From: Aporhodopirellula rubra
GTDB taxonomy: Bacteria > Planctomycetota > Planctomycetia > Pirellulales > Pirellulaceae
Assembly: GCF_014192335.1 (NCBI RefSeq)
Contig: NZ_JACHXU010000001.1
Location: 600,802 to 664,801, forward strand
DNA length: 64,000 nucleotides
Direction of reading: 5' to 3'
The notes below the pieces were generated by a model, which had not been told where the DNA came from, did no database searches, and was given only the letters and a program-made list of their open reading frames with translations. Made by a program: the position numbers and the translations under genes. Positions 1 to 9,091 of the stretch are shown here, piece after piece; positions within the stretch are counted from its first letter, which is position 1, and every line of letters begins with the position of its first letter.

Positions 1-6
1 GCACTG

Positions 7-816
7 ATGGCAAACGAAATTGTTAAAGAGATGATCGAGTCGGGCGTCCACTTCGGGCACCGCACCAGTCTCTGGAACCCGAAGATGGCCCCGTACATTT
101 TCGGCAAGAAGAACCAGATCCACATTCTCGACATTCGCGAAACACTCCGCGGACTTCTGCGGGCCAAGAAATATCTTTCGCAAGTCGCAGCGGGCGGCAG
201 CCTGATTCTGTTCGTCGGAACCAAGCGTCAAGCTGGTGAAGCCGTCGAAGAGCAGTCGCTGCGTGCCGGCATGCCTTTCGTCAGCGAACGCTGGCTCGGT
301 GGTACGTTGACCAACTTCCGTACCATTCGCAGCCGTCTGGGCCGATTGGAAGAACTCGAAGCACTCCGCAGCGGCGACCGTATCAACGAATACAGCAAGA
401 AAATGCAATCCTCGCTCAACCGCGAGTATCGCAAGATGTACCGCAACCTCAACGGTCTGCGGACCATGAACCGTTTGCCCGAAGTGATGTTCATCGTCGA
501 CCCAGGCAAAGAGCGTAATGCGGTTCGCGAAGCCAAGCGTCTCGGCATCACCACCGTTGCCTTGATCGATACCGACAGCGATCCGAGCCTGATCGATTTG
601 CCGATTCCAGGTAACGATGACGGTATCCGCAGCGTTGAGATGATCATGCGAGAACTCGCTGATGCGGTCATCGCGGGCAAGGGCCAAGCTCAAACGCAGG
701 CTGCCGACACTCCCGCTCCTGCAGCGGCCGCAGCACCCGAAGCTGCCGCACCGGCGTCGGAACCAGCCGCCGAAGAGGCCGCTGCTGCCCCAGCGACTGA
801 ACCTGCTGCCGAGTAG
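7..816 (+). CDS. rpsB: 30S ribosomal protein S2
   Basis: Structural protein of the small ribosomal subunit. The 269-residue product begins [18 protein letters not shown] and carries the S2 landmarks: [12 protein letters not shown] near the N-terminus, [18 protein letters not shown] and [12 protein letters not shown]. The core ends near residue 225. After it comes a tail of about 45 residues made almost only of Ala, Pro and Glu, longer than in E. coli S2 and probably disordered. The ATG lies 7 bases from the window edge, so its ribosome-binding site and promoter cannot be seen. tsf follows on the same strand, the usual partner order, but after a gap of nearly 300 bp. Family assignment is certain; the role of the tail is unknown. 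Confidence 0.98.
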   Translation: MANEIVKEMIESGVHFGHRTSLWNPKMAPYIFGKKNQIHILDIRETLRGLLRAKKYLSQVAAGGSLILFVGTKRQAGEAVEEQSLRAGMPFVSERWLGGTLTNFRTIRSRLGRLEELEALRSGDRINEYSKKMQSSLNREYRKMYRNLNGLRTMNRLPEVMFIVDPGKERNAVREAKRLGITTVALIDTDSDPSLIDLPIPGNDDGIRSVEMIMRELADAVIAGKGQAQTQAADTPAPAAAAAPEAAAPASEPAAEEAAAAPATEPAAE

Positions 817-1113
817 TTCGTGTCTCTCGTGGGAGTCAAAACGGCTTCCTGAATAATATCGCGGTAATCATTCGATTGCCGCGATTCGTTGGCCCGGAAT
901 CGGGGCGATCACGAGTTTCGTAAAACGAAGATTTCGTGAACCGGCGAACCAAAATTCTACGGCGCCGTTACTCATGGCGGGGGTGATTTCACAGCCTCAT
1001 CTTGCCGGCAGCAATGCGGGCGGCCGCCGGCGCAGGCGGGCACCCGCACCGATTCACCAACCCATCTCCCCAATCAATACAGTTGACTCTCTAAAATTAG
1101 TTAGGAACAAAGA
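817..1113 (+). other. rpsB-tsf intergenic region
   Basis: About 297 bp without a convincing reading frame. The end of the gap has a plausible ribosome-binding site for tsf (TTAGGAAC, roughly 9 bases before its ATG). A very GC-rich stretch near 1015-1050 can fold, but it has no T-run, so I do not call it a terminator. It may hold a tsf promoter or leader; nothing specific is recognisable. Confidence 0.4.
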
Positions 1114-2091
1114 ATGAGCATTTCTGCAAAAGACGTTAGCGAGTTGAGAAAATCAACCGGCGCTGGCATGATGGATTGCAAGAAGGCGTTGGAGGAATCC
1201 GGCGGCGACATGGAAGGTGCCCTCGATTACCTTCGCAAAAAAGGTCAAAAAGTTGCTGAGAAGCGTGCCGATCGTGATGCCAACGAAGGCGTCGTTGTCG
1301 CGTTGACCGAAGGCAAGAAGGGCATGTTGTTGGCTCTGAGCTGCGAAACGGACTTCGTCGCCAAGAACGAAAACTTCATCGCGCTGACCGAGCGAATCGC
1401 TAAGCTCGCAATGGAAAATGGCGCCTCGACGGTCGACGAAGTTAACGCGTTGAGCATCGAAGGCACGACCGTCAAAGAACACCTCGTGACTGAAACCGGT
1501 CGTACCGGTGAGAAGATCGAAGTCTCTGACGTTCAAGTCGTCGAAGGCGATAACATCGCGTCCTACATTCACGCCGGCAGCAAAATCGGCGTGTTGGTTT
1601 CTTACAAAGACGGCGGCAAGGAAGAAGCTCCTCAATTCTTCCGCGGCGTGTCGATGCACATCGCAGCGATGAAGCCATCGATCCTGCACCCCGATGAATT
1701 CGATGCCGAACTGGTTGAGAAAGAAACCGAGGCTCTGCGGGCTCAGATCATCGCCGAAAATGAACTCAACGAAAAAGAGAACCTCGGCAAGCCGGTCAAG
1801 AACGTTCCTCAGTTCGCCAGCCGTCGTCAGTTGACTCCCGAAGTCATGGCAGCGACCGAAGAAGCGATCAAAGCTGAACTCAAGGCCGAAGGCAAACCAG
1901 AAAAGATCTGGGACAAGATCATTCCTGGGAAACTCGAACGATTCATCGCGGACAACACCGCGTTGGACCAAGAGCGTTGCCTGTTGAGCCAGTTCTACGC
2001 ACTCGATGACACCAAGACAGTCGAAGCGGCTGTGAAAGAACTCAGCCCTGAAGCTGAAATCGTCGAATTCAAACGCGTGGCCGTGAACTAG
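1114..2091 (+). CDS. tsf: translation elongation factor Ts
   Basis: Guanine-nucleotide exchange factor that regenerates EF-Tu-GTP in the cytoplasm. The 325-residue protein starts MSISAKDVSELRKSTGAGM, the typical UBA-like N-terminal domain, with the diagnostic RKSTGAGMMDCKKAL and LRKKGQKVAEKRADR motifs. The exchange core follows with LLALSCETDFVAKN and MHIAAMKP. The length is normal for two-copy core EF-Ts proteins and longer than the E. coli protein. An AGGAAC ribosome-binding site supports the ATG. It is the second gene after rpsB and is followed directly by an intrinsic terminator. The usual pyrH and frr genes are absent downstream. Confidence 0.98.
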   Translation: MSISAKDVSELRKSTGAGMMDCKKALEESGGDMEGALDYLRKKGQKVAEKRADRDANEGVVVALTEGKKGMLLALSCETDFVAKNENFIALTERIAKLAMENGASTVDEVNALSIEGTTVKEHLVTETGRTGEKIEVSDVQVVEGDNIASYIHAGSKIGVLVSYKDGGKEEAPQFFRGVSMHIAAMKPSILHPDEFDAELVEKETEALRAQIIAENELNEKENLGKPVKNVPQFASRRQLTPEVMAATEEAIKAELKAEGKPEKIWDKIIPGKLERFIADNTALDQERCLLSQFYALDDTKTVEAAVKELSPEAEIVEFKRVAVN

Positions 2092-2132
2092 TCCAGCGAC
2101 ACGTTCACAGTCGTGTAACGATGAAAGACACA

Positions 2133-2164
2133 AAACGGTTCCAGTTCGCTGGGACCGTTTTTTT
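2133..2164 (+). terminator. intrinsic terminator of tsf
   Basis: A 12-bp stem (AAACGGTTCCAG with CTGGGACCGTTT, one G-U pair) closed by a TTCG tetraloop and running into seven Ts, about 40 bp after the tsf stop. This is a textbook Rho-independent terminator. Confidence 0.9.
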
Positions 2165-2259
2165 GTGCCATGATCAGAAACGCTTCCTTCGCCGGAGCAA
2201 ACAAAAAGGAATCAGCAAACGATTCCGAACCTCCGCCCATCTTCAGTCGGTGACATCCT

Positions 2260-4560
2260 ATGAATCCCACACAAACTTACGACCTCATCGCCGTGTGTGC
2301 CTTCGGCCTCGAAGCGGTCGTGAAGCGGGAACTCGCGGCACTCGGGATCGAAGCGACCATCGGTGAATCCGGGCGGGTGCATTTCCAAGGCACGTCGGAG
2401 ACGATCGCAAAAACGAATCTCTGGTTGCGCTGCGCCGACCGCGTGACCATTCGCGTTGCCGAGTTTCCCGCCGCGGATTTTGACGCGTTGTTCGAAACAA
2501 CGAAAGCGATCCCGTGGGGCGATTGGTTGCCCGTGGATGCGGAGTTTCCGGTGACCGGACGCAGTGTGAAGTCAACATTGACGAGCGTCCCGGCGTGCCA
2601 GCGGGCGGTCAAGCGAGCCATCGTGGATGCACTGCAGCGTGATCACAAAACCGAAACGCTGCCTGAGACGGGGACGCAGTACAAGGTTGACATCGCGTTG
2701 CTCAAAGACACCGCGACGATCACGATCGATACAACGGGGCGTGGTTTGCATCGCCGCGGGTATCGCGCTCACGTGACAGCCGCGCCGCTTAAAGAGACAC
2801 TTGCCGCCGCGATGGTGATGCTGAGTTATTGGAAGCGTGACCGGCCTCTCGTCGATCCCTTCTGCGGCAGCGGAACGATACTGATCGAAGCGGCCATGAT
2901 TGGGCGAAACATGGCTCCGGGGCAATCCCGTGAATTTGCATTTGAGCAATGGGCCGGAGCACCTCGCGAGGCGATGTTGCAACTGCGTAGTGACGCACTG
3001 CAAAACGTTCTTGACCCCTTGCCGCAGAGACTGCTGGGCAGTGACACCGACTTTCGAGTCCTGCGTTTTGCTCGCGAGAATTCCGAAGCCGCGGGGGTGA
3101 CCGCCGATGTGCATTTCGAAACGGCCGATGTCCGCGACCTTAAGAGCAGTCGTCGATTCGGATGTTTGATCACCAACCCGCCCTACGGAATGCGGATCGG
3201 GCGTGATTGGGAGATTGAAGAACTCTATGCCGCGATCCCGCATGTGCTGCGACACTTGCCAACCTGGTCGTTTTATTTTCTGACCGCGTACGGTGGTTTC
3301 GAGCAGGTGTTGGGGCGTAAAGCTGATCGGCGTCGTAAGCTCTATAACGGGCGGATTGAGTGTACCTATTACCAGTTCCAAGGTCCAAAGCCGGTGCTCG
3401 GGGAATCCGGGAGAACGGCAGCGCCGCCGGAAGAGGTGGCCGCTCCGGCGCCGGAGTCTGAACCGGATGTTGAACCGGCGACCGTGGCTAATCCGTGGAG
3501 CAGCAAGTCCGTAACGCAAGAGAGTGAGCCGAGTAAACCGACATCGGATCCGCCACGCGCCGCGAAGCCGTATGTGCATGCCGTTGGCGATGCCGCGTTT
3601 GGTGCATTGCCCGGCAACGCTCAACATCAGGCCGATCTGTTTGCGACGCGTCTGCGGAAACGGGCGAAGCATTTTCGTCGGATGATGTCGCGACGAAACA
3701 TCACGTGCTACCGGATTTACGAACGTGACGTGCCCGAGATCCCACTCGTGGTGGATCGCTATGAAAACTATTTGCACTTGAGCGAGTTCGAGCGTCCTCA
3801 TGACCGAGACGCGGCCAGTCACGCGAGTTGGCTCGACCTGATGGCGGAGACGGCGGGTGAGGCACTCGATGTCCCCAAACAGAACGTTTTCCTGAAGCGT
3901 CGATCACGCCAGCGTGGAAAAACGCAGCACGAAAAGGTGGCGGAGACGGACCGGAAGATTCCCGTTCAGGAAAGCGGGCTGACGTTTCTTGTTAACCTGG
4001 CCGACTACATCGATACAGGATTGTTCCTGGATCACCGTGTGACCCGGCAAATGGTCCGTGAAGAGGCTGCGGGAAAACACTTCCTGAACCTTTTTGCATA
4101 TACCGGTTCGTTCACGACGTACGCGGCGTCCGGTGGTGCCGCCTCCACCACGAGCGTGGATTTATCGCAGACGTACCTGGATTGGGCTCAAGAAAATTTA
4201 CAAGCCAACGGTCTCGCGGGATCCCAGCATCAGTTCGCCGCGATGGATATTGGGGAGTTCATTCGTCGTCATAAACCGGGCGAAGTCTACGACCTCGTCG
4301 TTTGCGATCCGCCGACGTTTTCGAACAGCAAGCGAACGGACCAGGATTGGAACGTTCAGACCGATGCGGTCCCGCTTTTAAACAACGTGTTGAAGCTGGT
4401 TCGACCAGGCGGCGTTATTTATTTCTCAACGAACTTCCGTCGGTTCAAGTTTGACTCAGAAGCGTTAACCGCGTCGACGGTTCACGAGATTTCCAAACAA
4501 ACGGTGCCCGACGAATATCGAAATCGCCGTATCCACCGTTGTTGGAAAATCGTGAAGTAG
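2260..4560 (+). CDS. rlmL: bifunctional 23S rRNA methyltransferase RlmKL
   Basis: Fused methyltransferase expected to modify 23S rRNA at G2445 (N2) and G2069 (N7) with S-adenosylmethionine. The 766 residues show the family order: an N-terminal ferredoxin-like/THUMP region, then the RlmL-type domain with DPFCGSGTILIEAAMI and the NPPYG catalytic motif, then the RlmK-type domain with LNLFAYTGSFTTYAASGGA and CDPPTFSNSKR. Between the halves (about residues 385-450) lies a Pro/Glu-rich linker, which accounts for most of the extra length over E. coli RlmL (about 700 residues). The ATG is chosen because the frame matches the family from MNPTQTYDLIAVCAFGLE onward. It is a single-gene unit after the tsf terminator. 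Confidence 0.95.
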   Translation: MNPTQTYDLIAVCAFGLEAVVKRELAALGIEATIGESGRVHFQGTSETIAKTNLWLRCADRVTIRVAEFPAADFDALFETTKAIPWGDWLPVDAEFPVTGRSVKSTLTSVPACQRAVKRAIVDALQRDHKTETLPETGTQYKVDIALLKDTATITIDTTGRGLHRRGYRAHVTAAPLKETLAAAMVMLSYWKRDRPLVDPFCGSGTILIEAAMIGRNMAPGQSREFAFEQWAGAPREAMLQLRSDALQNVLDPLPQRLLGSDTDFRVLRFARENSEAAGVTADVHFETADVRDLKSSRRFGCLITNPPYGMRIGRDWEIEELYAAIPHVLRHLPTWSFYFLTAYGGFEQVLGRKADRRRKLYNGRIECTYYQFQGPKPVLGESGRTAAPPEEVAAPAPESEPDVEPATVANPWSSKSVTQESEPSKPTSDPPRAAKPYVHAVGDAAFGALPGNAQHQADLFATRLRKRAKHFRRMMSRRNITCYRIYERDVPEIPLVVDRYENYLHLSEFERPHDRDAASHASWLDLMAETAGEALDVPKQNVFLKRRSRQRGKTQHEKVAETDRKIPVQESGLTFLVNLADYIDTGLFLDHRVTRQMVREEAAGKHFLNLFAYTGSFTTYAASGGAASTTSVDLSQTYLDWAQENLQANGLAGSQHQFAAMDIGEFIRRHKPGEVYDLVVCDPPTFSNSKRTDQDWNVQTDAVPLLNNVLKLVRPGGVIYFSTNFRRFKFDSEALTASTVHEISKQTVPDEYRNRRIHRCWKIVK

Positions 4561-4632
4561 TCGATCCGTCGGGCGAGTCTCGCTACGTTAAAACGAGGGT
4601 GCTCTAGGGTGCCGTTTCGTTGTGGCGAGGCA

Positions 4633-5316
4633 CTAGAACGTTCCTTGGTAACCGTAGCGATGGTGGATCGCTTGGCATTCGGGACCGGTGATGTGCAGGC
4701 ACTCGGCGAGCTGTTGTAGGTAGGCCACTTCGGCTCGCGTGTCGACATCGATCGCCATCAGCGAGACGCTGTACACCTCATATTCCATGCCTTGGGGGAC
4801 CGCGTGGGCGAATGCGTGTAGGTCGTGAGGTCGTCGGAATTCACGCCTCAGGAATTCGGCTTCGCTGGCGTCGAGCGGTTGGAGTTGGGAGATGATCTCC
4901 TCCTGTTCGCGGGGATCAATGCGACCGTCGGCCTGTGCGGCCATGATCATCGCGGTGATCAGGAGTTGTGCGCGGGCGTCGTAGGCGAGACCGGAGTGGT
5001 GATCGTGATGATGTCGGTCGTGCTGAGGCGGTGGAGCGGGAATTCCGCGGCCCCGGTCGTTAATCCAGTTCGTCGCCTGAGACGGGAAATGACCACCCTG
5101 GCGATGGCGTCTTGCGACGCTGTCGCGAACCATGTGCTCAAACGGCGAGTGATGCGACGGCGGAAAACGACCGGGCGGGCCGGGCCGCGACGTCGGTTGG
5201 GCCGAGCGGGTGATTGCCGCGACACCGTTGAGCACCTCGCCGAGAATTTGACCGTTGCGGGGCGTTCGACCCGCCCGATTACCGAGCATGGCACCGAGAA
5301 CTCTGACTGCGTCCAT
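4633..5316 (-). CDS. TerB-like / DUF533 protein
   Basis: 227-residue protein with a C-terminal all-helical domain (from about residue 125) that reads like the DUF533/YebE and TerB-like group: AQLLITAMIMAAQADGRID, then EQEEI, then MAIDVDTRAEVAYLQQLA. The N-terminal half is low complexity, rich in Pro, His and Arg (HDRHHHDHH near residue 105). The frame stays open 43 codons upstream, but I start at MDAVRVLGAMLGNRAGR because that is where family-like sequence begins and an AGGAAA site precedes the ATG. TerB-like domains occur in stress-linked membrane systems; no specific function is claimed. It converges with rlmL. Confidence 0.75.
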   Translation of the reverse strand: MDAVRVLGAMLGNRAGRTPRNGQILGEVLNGVAAITRSAQPTSRPGPPGRFPPSHHSPFEHMVRDSVARRHRQGGHFPSQATNWINDRGRGIPAPPPQHDRHHHDHHSGLAYDARAQLLITAMIMAAQADGRIDPREQEEIISQLQPLDASEAEFLRREFRRPHDLHAFAHAVPQGMEYEVYSVSLMAIDVDTRAEVAYLQQLAECLHITGPECQAIHHRYGYQGTF

Positions 5317-5570
5317 CGAGATTTCCTGTGGGGAAAATGAATTACTGCGAAATGATGTGTACATCAGGATACCATTTTGGCCGGGGGAGTGCGCGTTCCG
5401 GATATGCCGCGGGGAGGTCCGTCGATTGTGGTGAAGTGCCGGCAAAACCGTTTCAATTCCTTATCTCGGCGGGTATTCTGAGCGGATGCATGCTGAAACC
5501 ACTCACCGTAATCAACGCAAATCGCTCGATCGCCCACCGGCGTTCCCGGGATGGGGAGCGTAACGCCGGT

Positions 5571-7031
5571 ATGCCGCAATTTTTCAAATTTGTGATCACG
5601 ACCTTGCTCTGGCTATCGATCGCCGGGACCGGGAAGGTCACCGTCGCGGAGACGGTGACTCGCGAGGGCGTGCATTTGCGTTTGACCAGTGACATTCCCG
5701 ATGCCCGTTTGCTCGACGACCTGGTCTCATCGTTCGATGCCGCGGTCCCTCAGTGGTTGGCATTTTGGGGATTCCCGCCCGAGCGTGGCTCGGGGTGGCG
5801 GATCGACGGATATCTGATGGCGGACTCCGACGCGTTTCGGCGCAGCGGTGATTTGCCGGCGAGCGTTCCCAACTTTAAGAACGGGTTTGCGACTCCCACC
5901 GCGATTTGGGTCAACCGGCAATCGAGTGATTACTACAACCGGCATTTGATCCTGCACGAAGGCGTGCACGCTCTCGCGTTTGAGTTGTTTGGTGGAGGCG
6001 GGCCGAGTTGGTACATGGAAGGGACGGCTGAATTGCTAGCCACTCACCGTGACCGTCCGGCATCGTTTTACTTACCAAATTCAGACCCTGGTGAAGGAAA
6101 CGGTGCCGCCAACGGCATGCTCGCCCAGGCGGACACTCAGTTCGAAATCAATGAATTGCCACGCAGTCGAGACGAATCCTCGATGTGGGGGCGTTATCGG
6201 GTGATCGAGCAACGCCGCAACGCCGACACGCTGCCGACTCTCGCGAGTGTGATGCGATTGCCGAACAATCTCGAAGGCGACGTGGACTCGTACACTTGGT
6301 GTTGGGCGGCTTCGCTGATGTTCACCTCGTATCCGGACACGCAAGACGCCTTCATCGCGGCAGCCAAAAATGGCCGCGATCAGTCGCCTTCCTTCACGAC
6401 GCGTTTTTTTCGCGAGATTGGTGACCAATGGCCTGCCCTCCGCGCCAGATGGCAGTTGTGGATTCACGATTTGGAATACGGTTTTGACCGGGATCGGTAT
6501 CGAGTCGAGCTTTCGACCGATGACCCCCGTTACGATGATGTTCCCAAAATATTGGCGATCGATTCGCGGAAAGGGTGGCAGTCCGCGGGAGTTTGGTTTC
6601 CCGCAGGAACGATTCGTCTTCGACCGAGTGGCCAATGTGTGATCGTCGCCAAGGAGAGTCTGGGCAACGATGCCGGGCGAGATGAGGAGGCCACCTTATT
6701 GCAGCGAGATTGGGTCAGTACTCCGGCGGGTATCACAGTGCATTTCCATCGTGGGGCCCCGATCGGCCAGTTGCAGGTTTGTGTCCTGCCGGTTCCGTCG
6801 GCGGATCTCAAGGAAGTCAACGCGTTGGACATCCGCCCGTTGGATTCCCGAAACGCCACCGCGGTCCATTCGGCCTCTGCCGGGGTTACATCGTCTGCGG
6901 AAGCGGTCCACACGGTGCAAATCGATCGTCCGAGTTGGCTGTTGTTTCGTGTCCACGACGTCCCAGGTGATGACGGTCGGTATCAGCGGGCGGACAACCG
7001 TGGCGGGTACCAGGTTCAAGTTTCCCGATAG
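5571..7031 (+). CDS. secreted HExxH protein, putative metallopeptidase
   Basis: 486-residue exported protein. The N-terminus MPQFFKFVITTLLWLSIAG followed by a short polar stretch looks like a Sec signal peptide, which decides this start although the frame is open further upstream. HEGVH at residues 129-133 fits the zinc-peptidase HExxH motif, and a following WYMEGTAELLA (Glu150 or Glu154) fits the third ligand of the gluzincin or peptidase-MA-like clan. This resembles the DUF1570-type proteins common in planctomycetes. The C-terminal half is probably beta-rich and is unassigned. It lies 126 bp upstream of the GspK-like gene on the same strand; a link to secretion is only positional. Confidence 0.7.
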   Translation: MPQFFKFVITTLLWLSIAGTGKVTVAETVTREGVHLRLTSDIPDARLLDDLVSSFDAAVPQWLAFWGFPPERGSGWRIDGYLMADSDAFRRSGDLPASVPNFKNGFATPTAIWVNRQSSDYYNRHLILHEGVHALAFELFGGGGPSWYMEGTAELLATHRDRPASFYLPNSDPGEGNGAANGMLAQADTQFEINELPRSRDESSMWGRYRVIEQRRNADTLPTLASVMRLPNNLEGDVDSYTWCWAASLMFTSYPDTQDAFIAAAKNGRDQSPSFTTRFFREIGDQWPALRARWQLWIHDLEYGFDRDRYRVELSTDDPRYDDVPKILAIDSRKGWQSAGVWFPAGTIRLRPSGQCVIVAKESLGNDAGRDEEATLLQRDWVSTPAGITVHFHRGAPIGQLQVCVLPVPSADLKEVNALDIRPLDSRNATAVHSASAGVTSSAEAVHTVQIDRPSWLLFRVHDVPGDDGRYQRADNRGGYQVQVSR

Positions 7032-7157
7032 CGGGCCGGTTTGTATTTGGTTCGTGTGTTGCCCCGTTGAGTCCAGTTTGCCCCCTCCGCCGTATACTTT
7101 GTTTCTCCAGCGTATCGTGCGAGATGCCCCGCTCCTTCTCGATGACAGATAGCCCCG

Positions 7158-8912
7158 ATGAATCATAGCCGCCTCCGTCGCCGACACGGTTTTTTCTTGA
7201 TACTCGTTTTGGTCGTTGTCGCGGTGGCGACGATGGCGGTTTATTCGTTCACGGAACTGATGTTGGCCGCGGATGAGACTGCGTACCTGCAAGGTGATCT
7301 GGTGCAGGCGAGGTTGAACGTGGACACCGGGGTCGAGGCGATGCGATTGATCTTGGCGAGTCCGCCGGCGGATCGCGACGCGATGGGAGGCGTTTACAAC
7401 AACGCGGCCCGTTTCCGCGGAGTCGCGATTACCAACAGCGTCGATGGGTCGGTACAGCGGTTCACGGTGATTGCACCTGGGATCGGTGACACCGGGGCGT
7501 ACGGCGGGATCCGGTTTGGTTTGCAGAACGAATCGGCGCGAATCAACGTCAACGCGTTATTGGTTTTGGAAGAAAATTCCGAGGCGATCGGGATGCTGAC
7601 ATCGTTATCAGGCGGCGATGTGGATGCCGGTGGTATCCTCGGTGATGCGATCGGCGTTGGCTCCGGTGCAGCGTCTGGTGACGATGAGATGTTGGATGCG
7701 GACAACATTGCGGTGCAACTGTTGATGACATTGCCGGGGATGGATGAGTCGACCGCCGACGCGATTTTGGATTGGATCGACACGGATTCCGACCCGCGCC
7801 CGTTGGGATGCGAAGACGAATACTATTCGTCATTAACGACGCCTTACGCGTGCCCGAACGAGCCCCTCAAGAGTGTGGAAGAATTGCTGTTGGTCCGTGG
7901 TGTGACACCGCAACTGTTGTTCGGGGCCGATACCAATCGCAACGGGGTTTTGGATCTCGACGAACAACAGCGGACCGCCGCGAGCATCGATACCGCGGGC
8001 GTGCTCGGTTGGGCATCCTACCTGACCGTTCACGGTGGTGAGAACAACAAGACCGCTGCGGGTGATGAACGTGTCAATGTCAACGACGAAGACCTCGAGG
8101 TTCTCTATGACGAGCTGCTGACGGCGCTCGGCGACGAAACCTATGCATCCTTTATTGTCGCTTACCGGATGGCGGGCAAATCGTCGATCGAAGATTCGGC
8201 GGCATTGATGGCTGTTGCGGCAGTCGGTGGTGGCGACGGCGGTGACGAAGTCACGTCACCTACCGGAGGAGGTTCCGAGGACGATTCAGAGAAAGAGTTG
8301 TGGACCGGGGAAGCGATCGCGGACCTCGATCTCACCGCCGGCGCGGGAGTGGAGATCAATCAGATTTTGGACCTCATTGATGCGGAGGTCACGATCGGTG
8401 AGGGGGACAACGCAGTGGTGTACATGTCCCCTTTTATTGGCGACCCGGCTTTGATGGCCGAGTACCTGCCTTTGTTGGTGGATCAATTGACGACGCAGGA
8501 CGTCGATGTGTTGCCCGGACGCATCAATCTGAACGAGGCACCGGCAGAAATTTTGGCTGGGATTTCGCTGGTCGATGTCGACACGATGGCGGCGATTCTC
8601 GAGGCCCGAAATGCGGGAGGTGCCGGTGGTGGGTCTCTCGAGAGCGGATCTTCGACCGACCGCACCCACGAAACCTGGCCCCTGACCGAAGGGATCATCA
8701 CGCTGGATCAGATGCGAGCATTGATGCCACTGGTAACCGCTGGCGGGGACGTATTTCGGGCCCAGGTGGTCGGGTTTGACGAAACGACGGGCTTGGCCGC
8801 TCGCGGTGAAGCGATCATTGACGCCACGACGGTCAACCCGCGGGTGGTCGCGTATCGAGACCTGACTCATCTGGGACGAGGGTTTGAACTGTCGGTTTTG
8901 GGCGGATACTAG
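7158..8912 (+). CDS. gspK: type II secretion minor pseudopilin GspK-like protein
   Basis: 584-residue protein with a class III (prepilin-like) N-terminus: basic RLRRRHG, then a hydrophobic helix from FFLILVLVVVAVAT. Glu5, present in major pilins, is absent, as is typical for GspK, which caps the pseudopilus tip. The body contains two helix-hairpin-helix-like segments (MDESTADAILDWIDTDSD and a later LNEAPAEILAGI), the signature of the GspK periplasmic domain. It is nearly twice the length of enterobacterial GspK because of acidic Gly/Ser insertions around residues 350-380. It heads a same-strand run with the GspL-like and GspM-like genes, supporting a role in the secretion platform. Confidence 0.85.
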   Translation: MNHSRLRRRHGFFLILVLVVVAVATMAVYSFTELMLAADETAYLQGDLVQARLNVDTGVEAMRLILASPPADRDAMGGVYNNAARFRGVAITNSVDGSVQRFTVIAPGIGDTGAYGGIRFGLQNESARINVNALLVLEENSEAIGMLTSLSGGDVDAGGILGDAIGVGSGAASGDDEMLDADNIAVQLLMTLPGMDESTADAILDWIDTDSDPRPLGCEDEYYSSLTTPYACPNEPLKSVEELLLVRGVTPQLLFGADTNRNGVLDLDEQQRTAASIDTAGVLGWASYLTVHGGENNKTAAGDERVNVNDEDLEVLYDELLTALGDETYASFIVAYRMAGKSSIEDSAALMAVAAVGGGDGGDEVTSPTGGGSEDDSEKELWTGEAIADLDLTAGAGVEINQILDLIDAEVTIGEGDNAVVYMSPFIGDPALMAEYLPLLVDQLTTQDVDVLPGRINLNEAPAEILAGISLVDVDTMAAILEARNAGGAGGGSLESGSSTDRTHETWPLTEGIITLDQMRALMPLVTAGGDVFRAQVVGFDETTGLAARGEAIIDATTVNPRVVAYRDLTHLGRGFELSVLGGY

Positions 8913-9091
8913 TCCACCGATGTTCGCTTCTCGGTCGATTTCTCGATGTTCCTGCGAGTCACTGAGACTAGACTGGGGTTTACCCAGTATCTCACGCGAA
9001 AAGACGCGAAAAATGCCGTTTTTGGCAACGAATGAAACCAGGGACTGAACACCCTGCCGACGAAACTTTTAGCACTCAGCCGTACACTTTT

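Noticed and set aside
1153-2133. 326-codon minus-strand frame opposite tsf
   Set aside because: Antisense shadow of a certain gene; Phe/Asp/Arg-rich product is typical of reverse reading of GC-rich codons.
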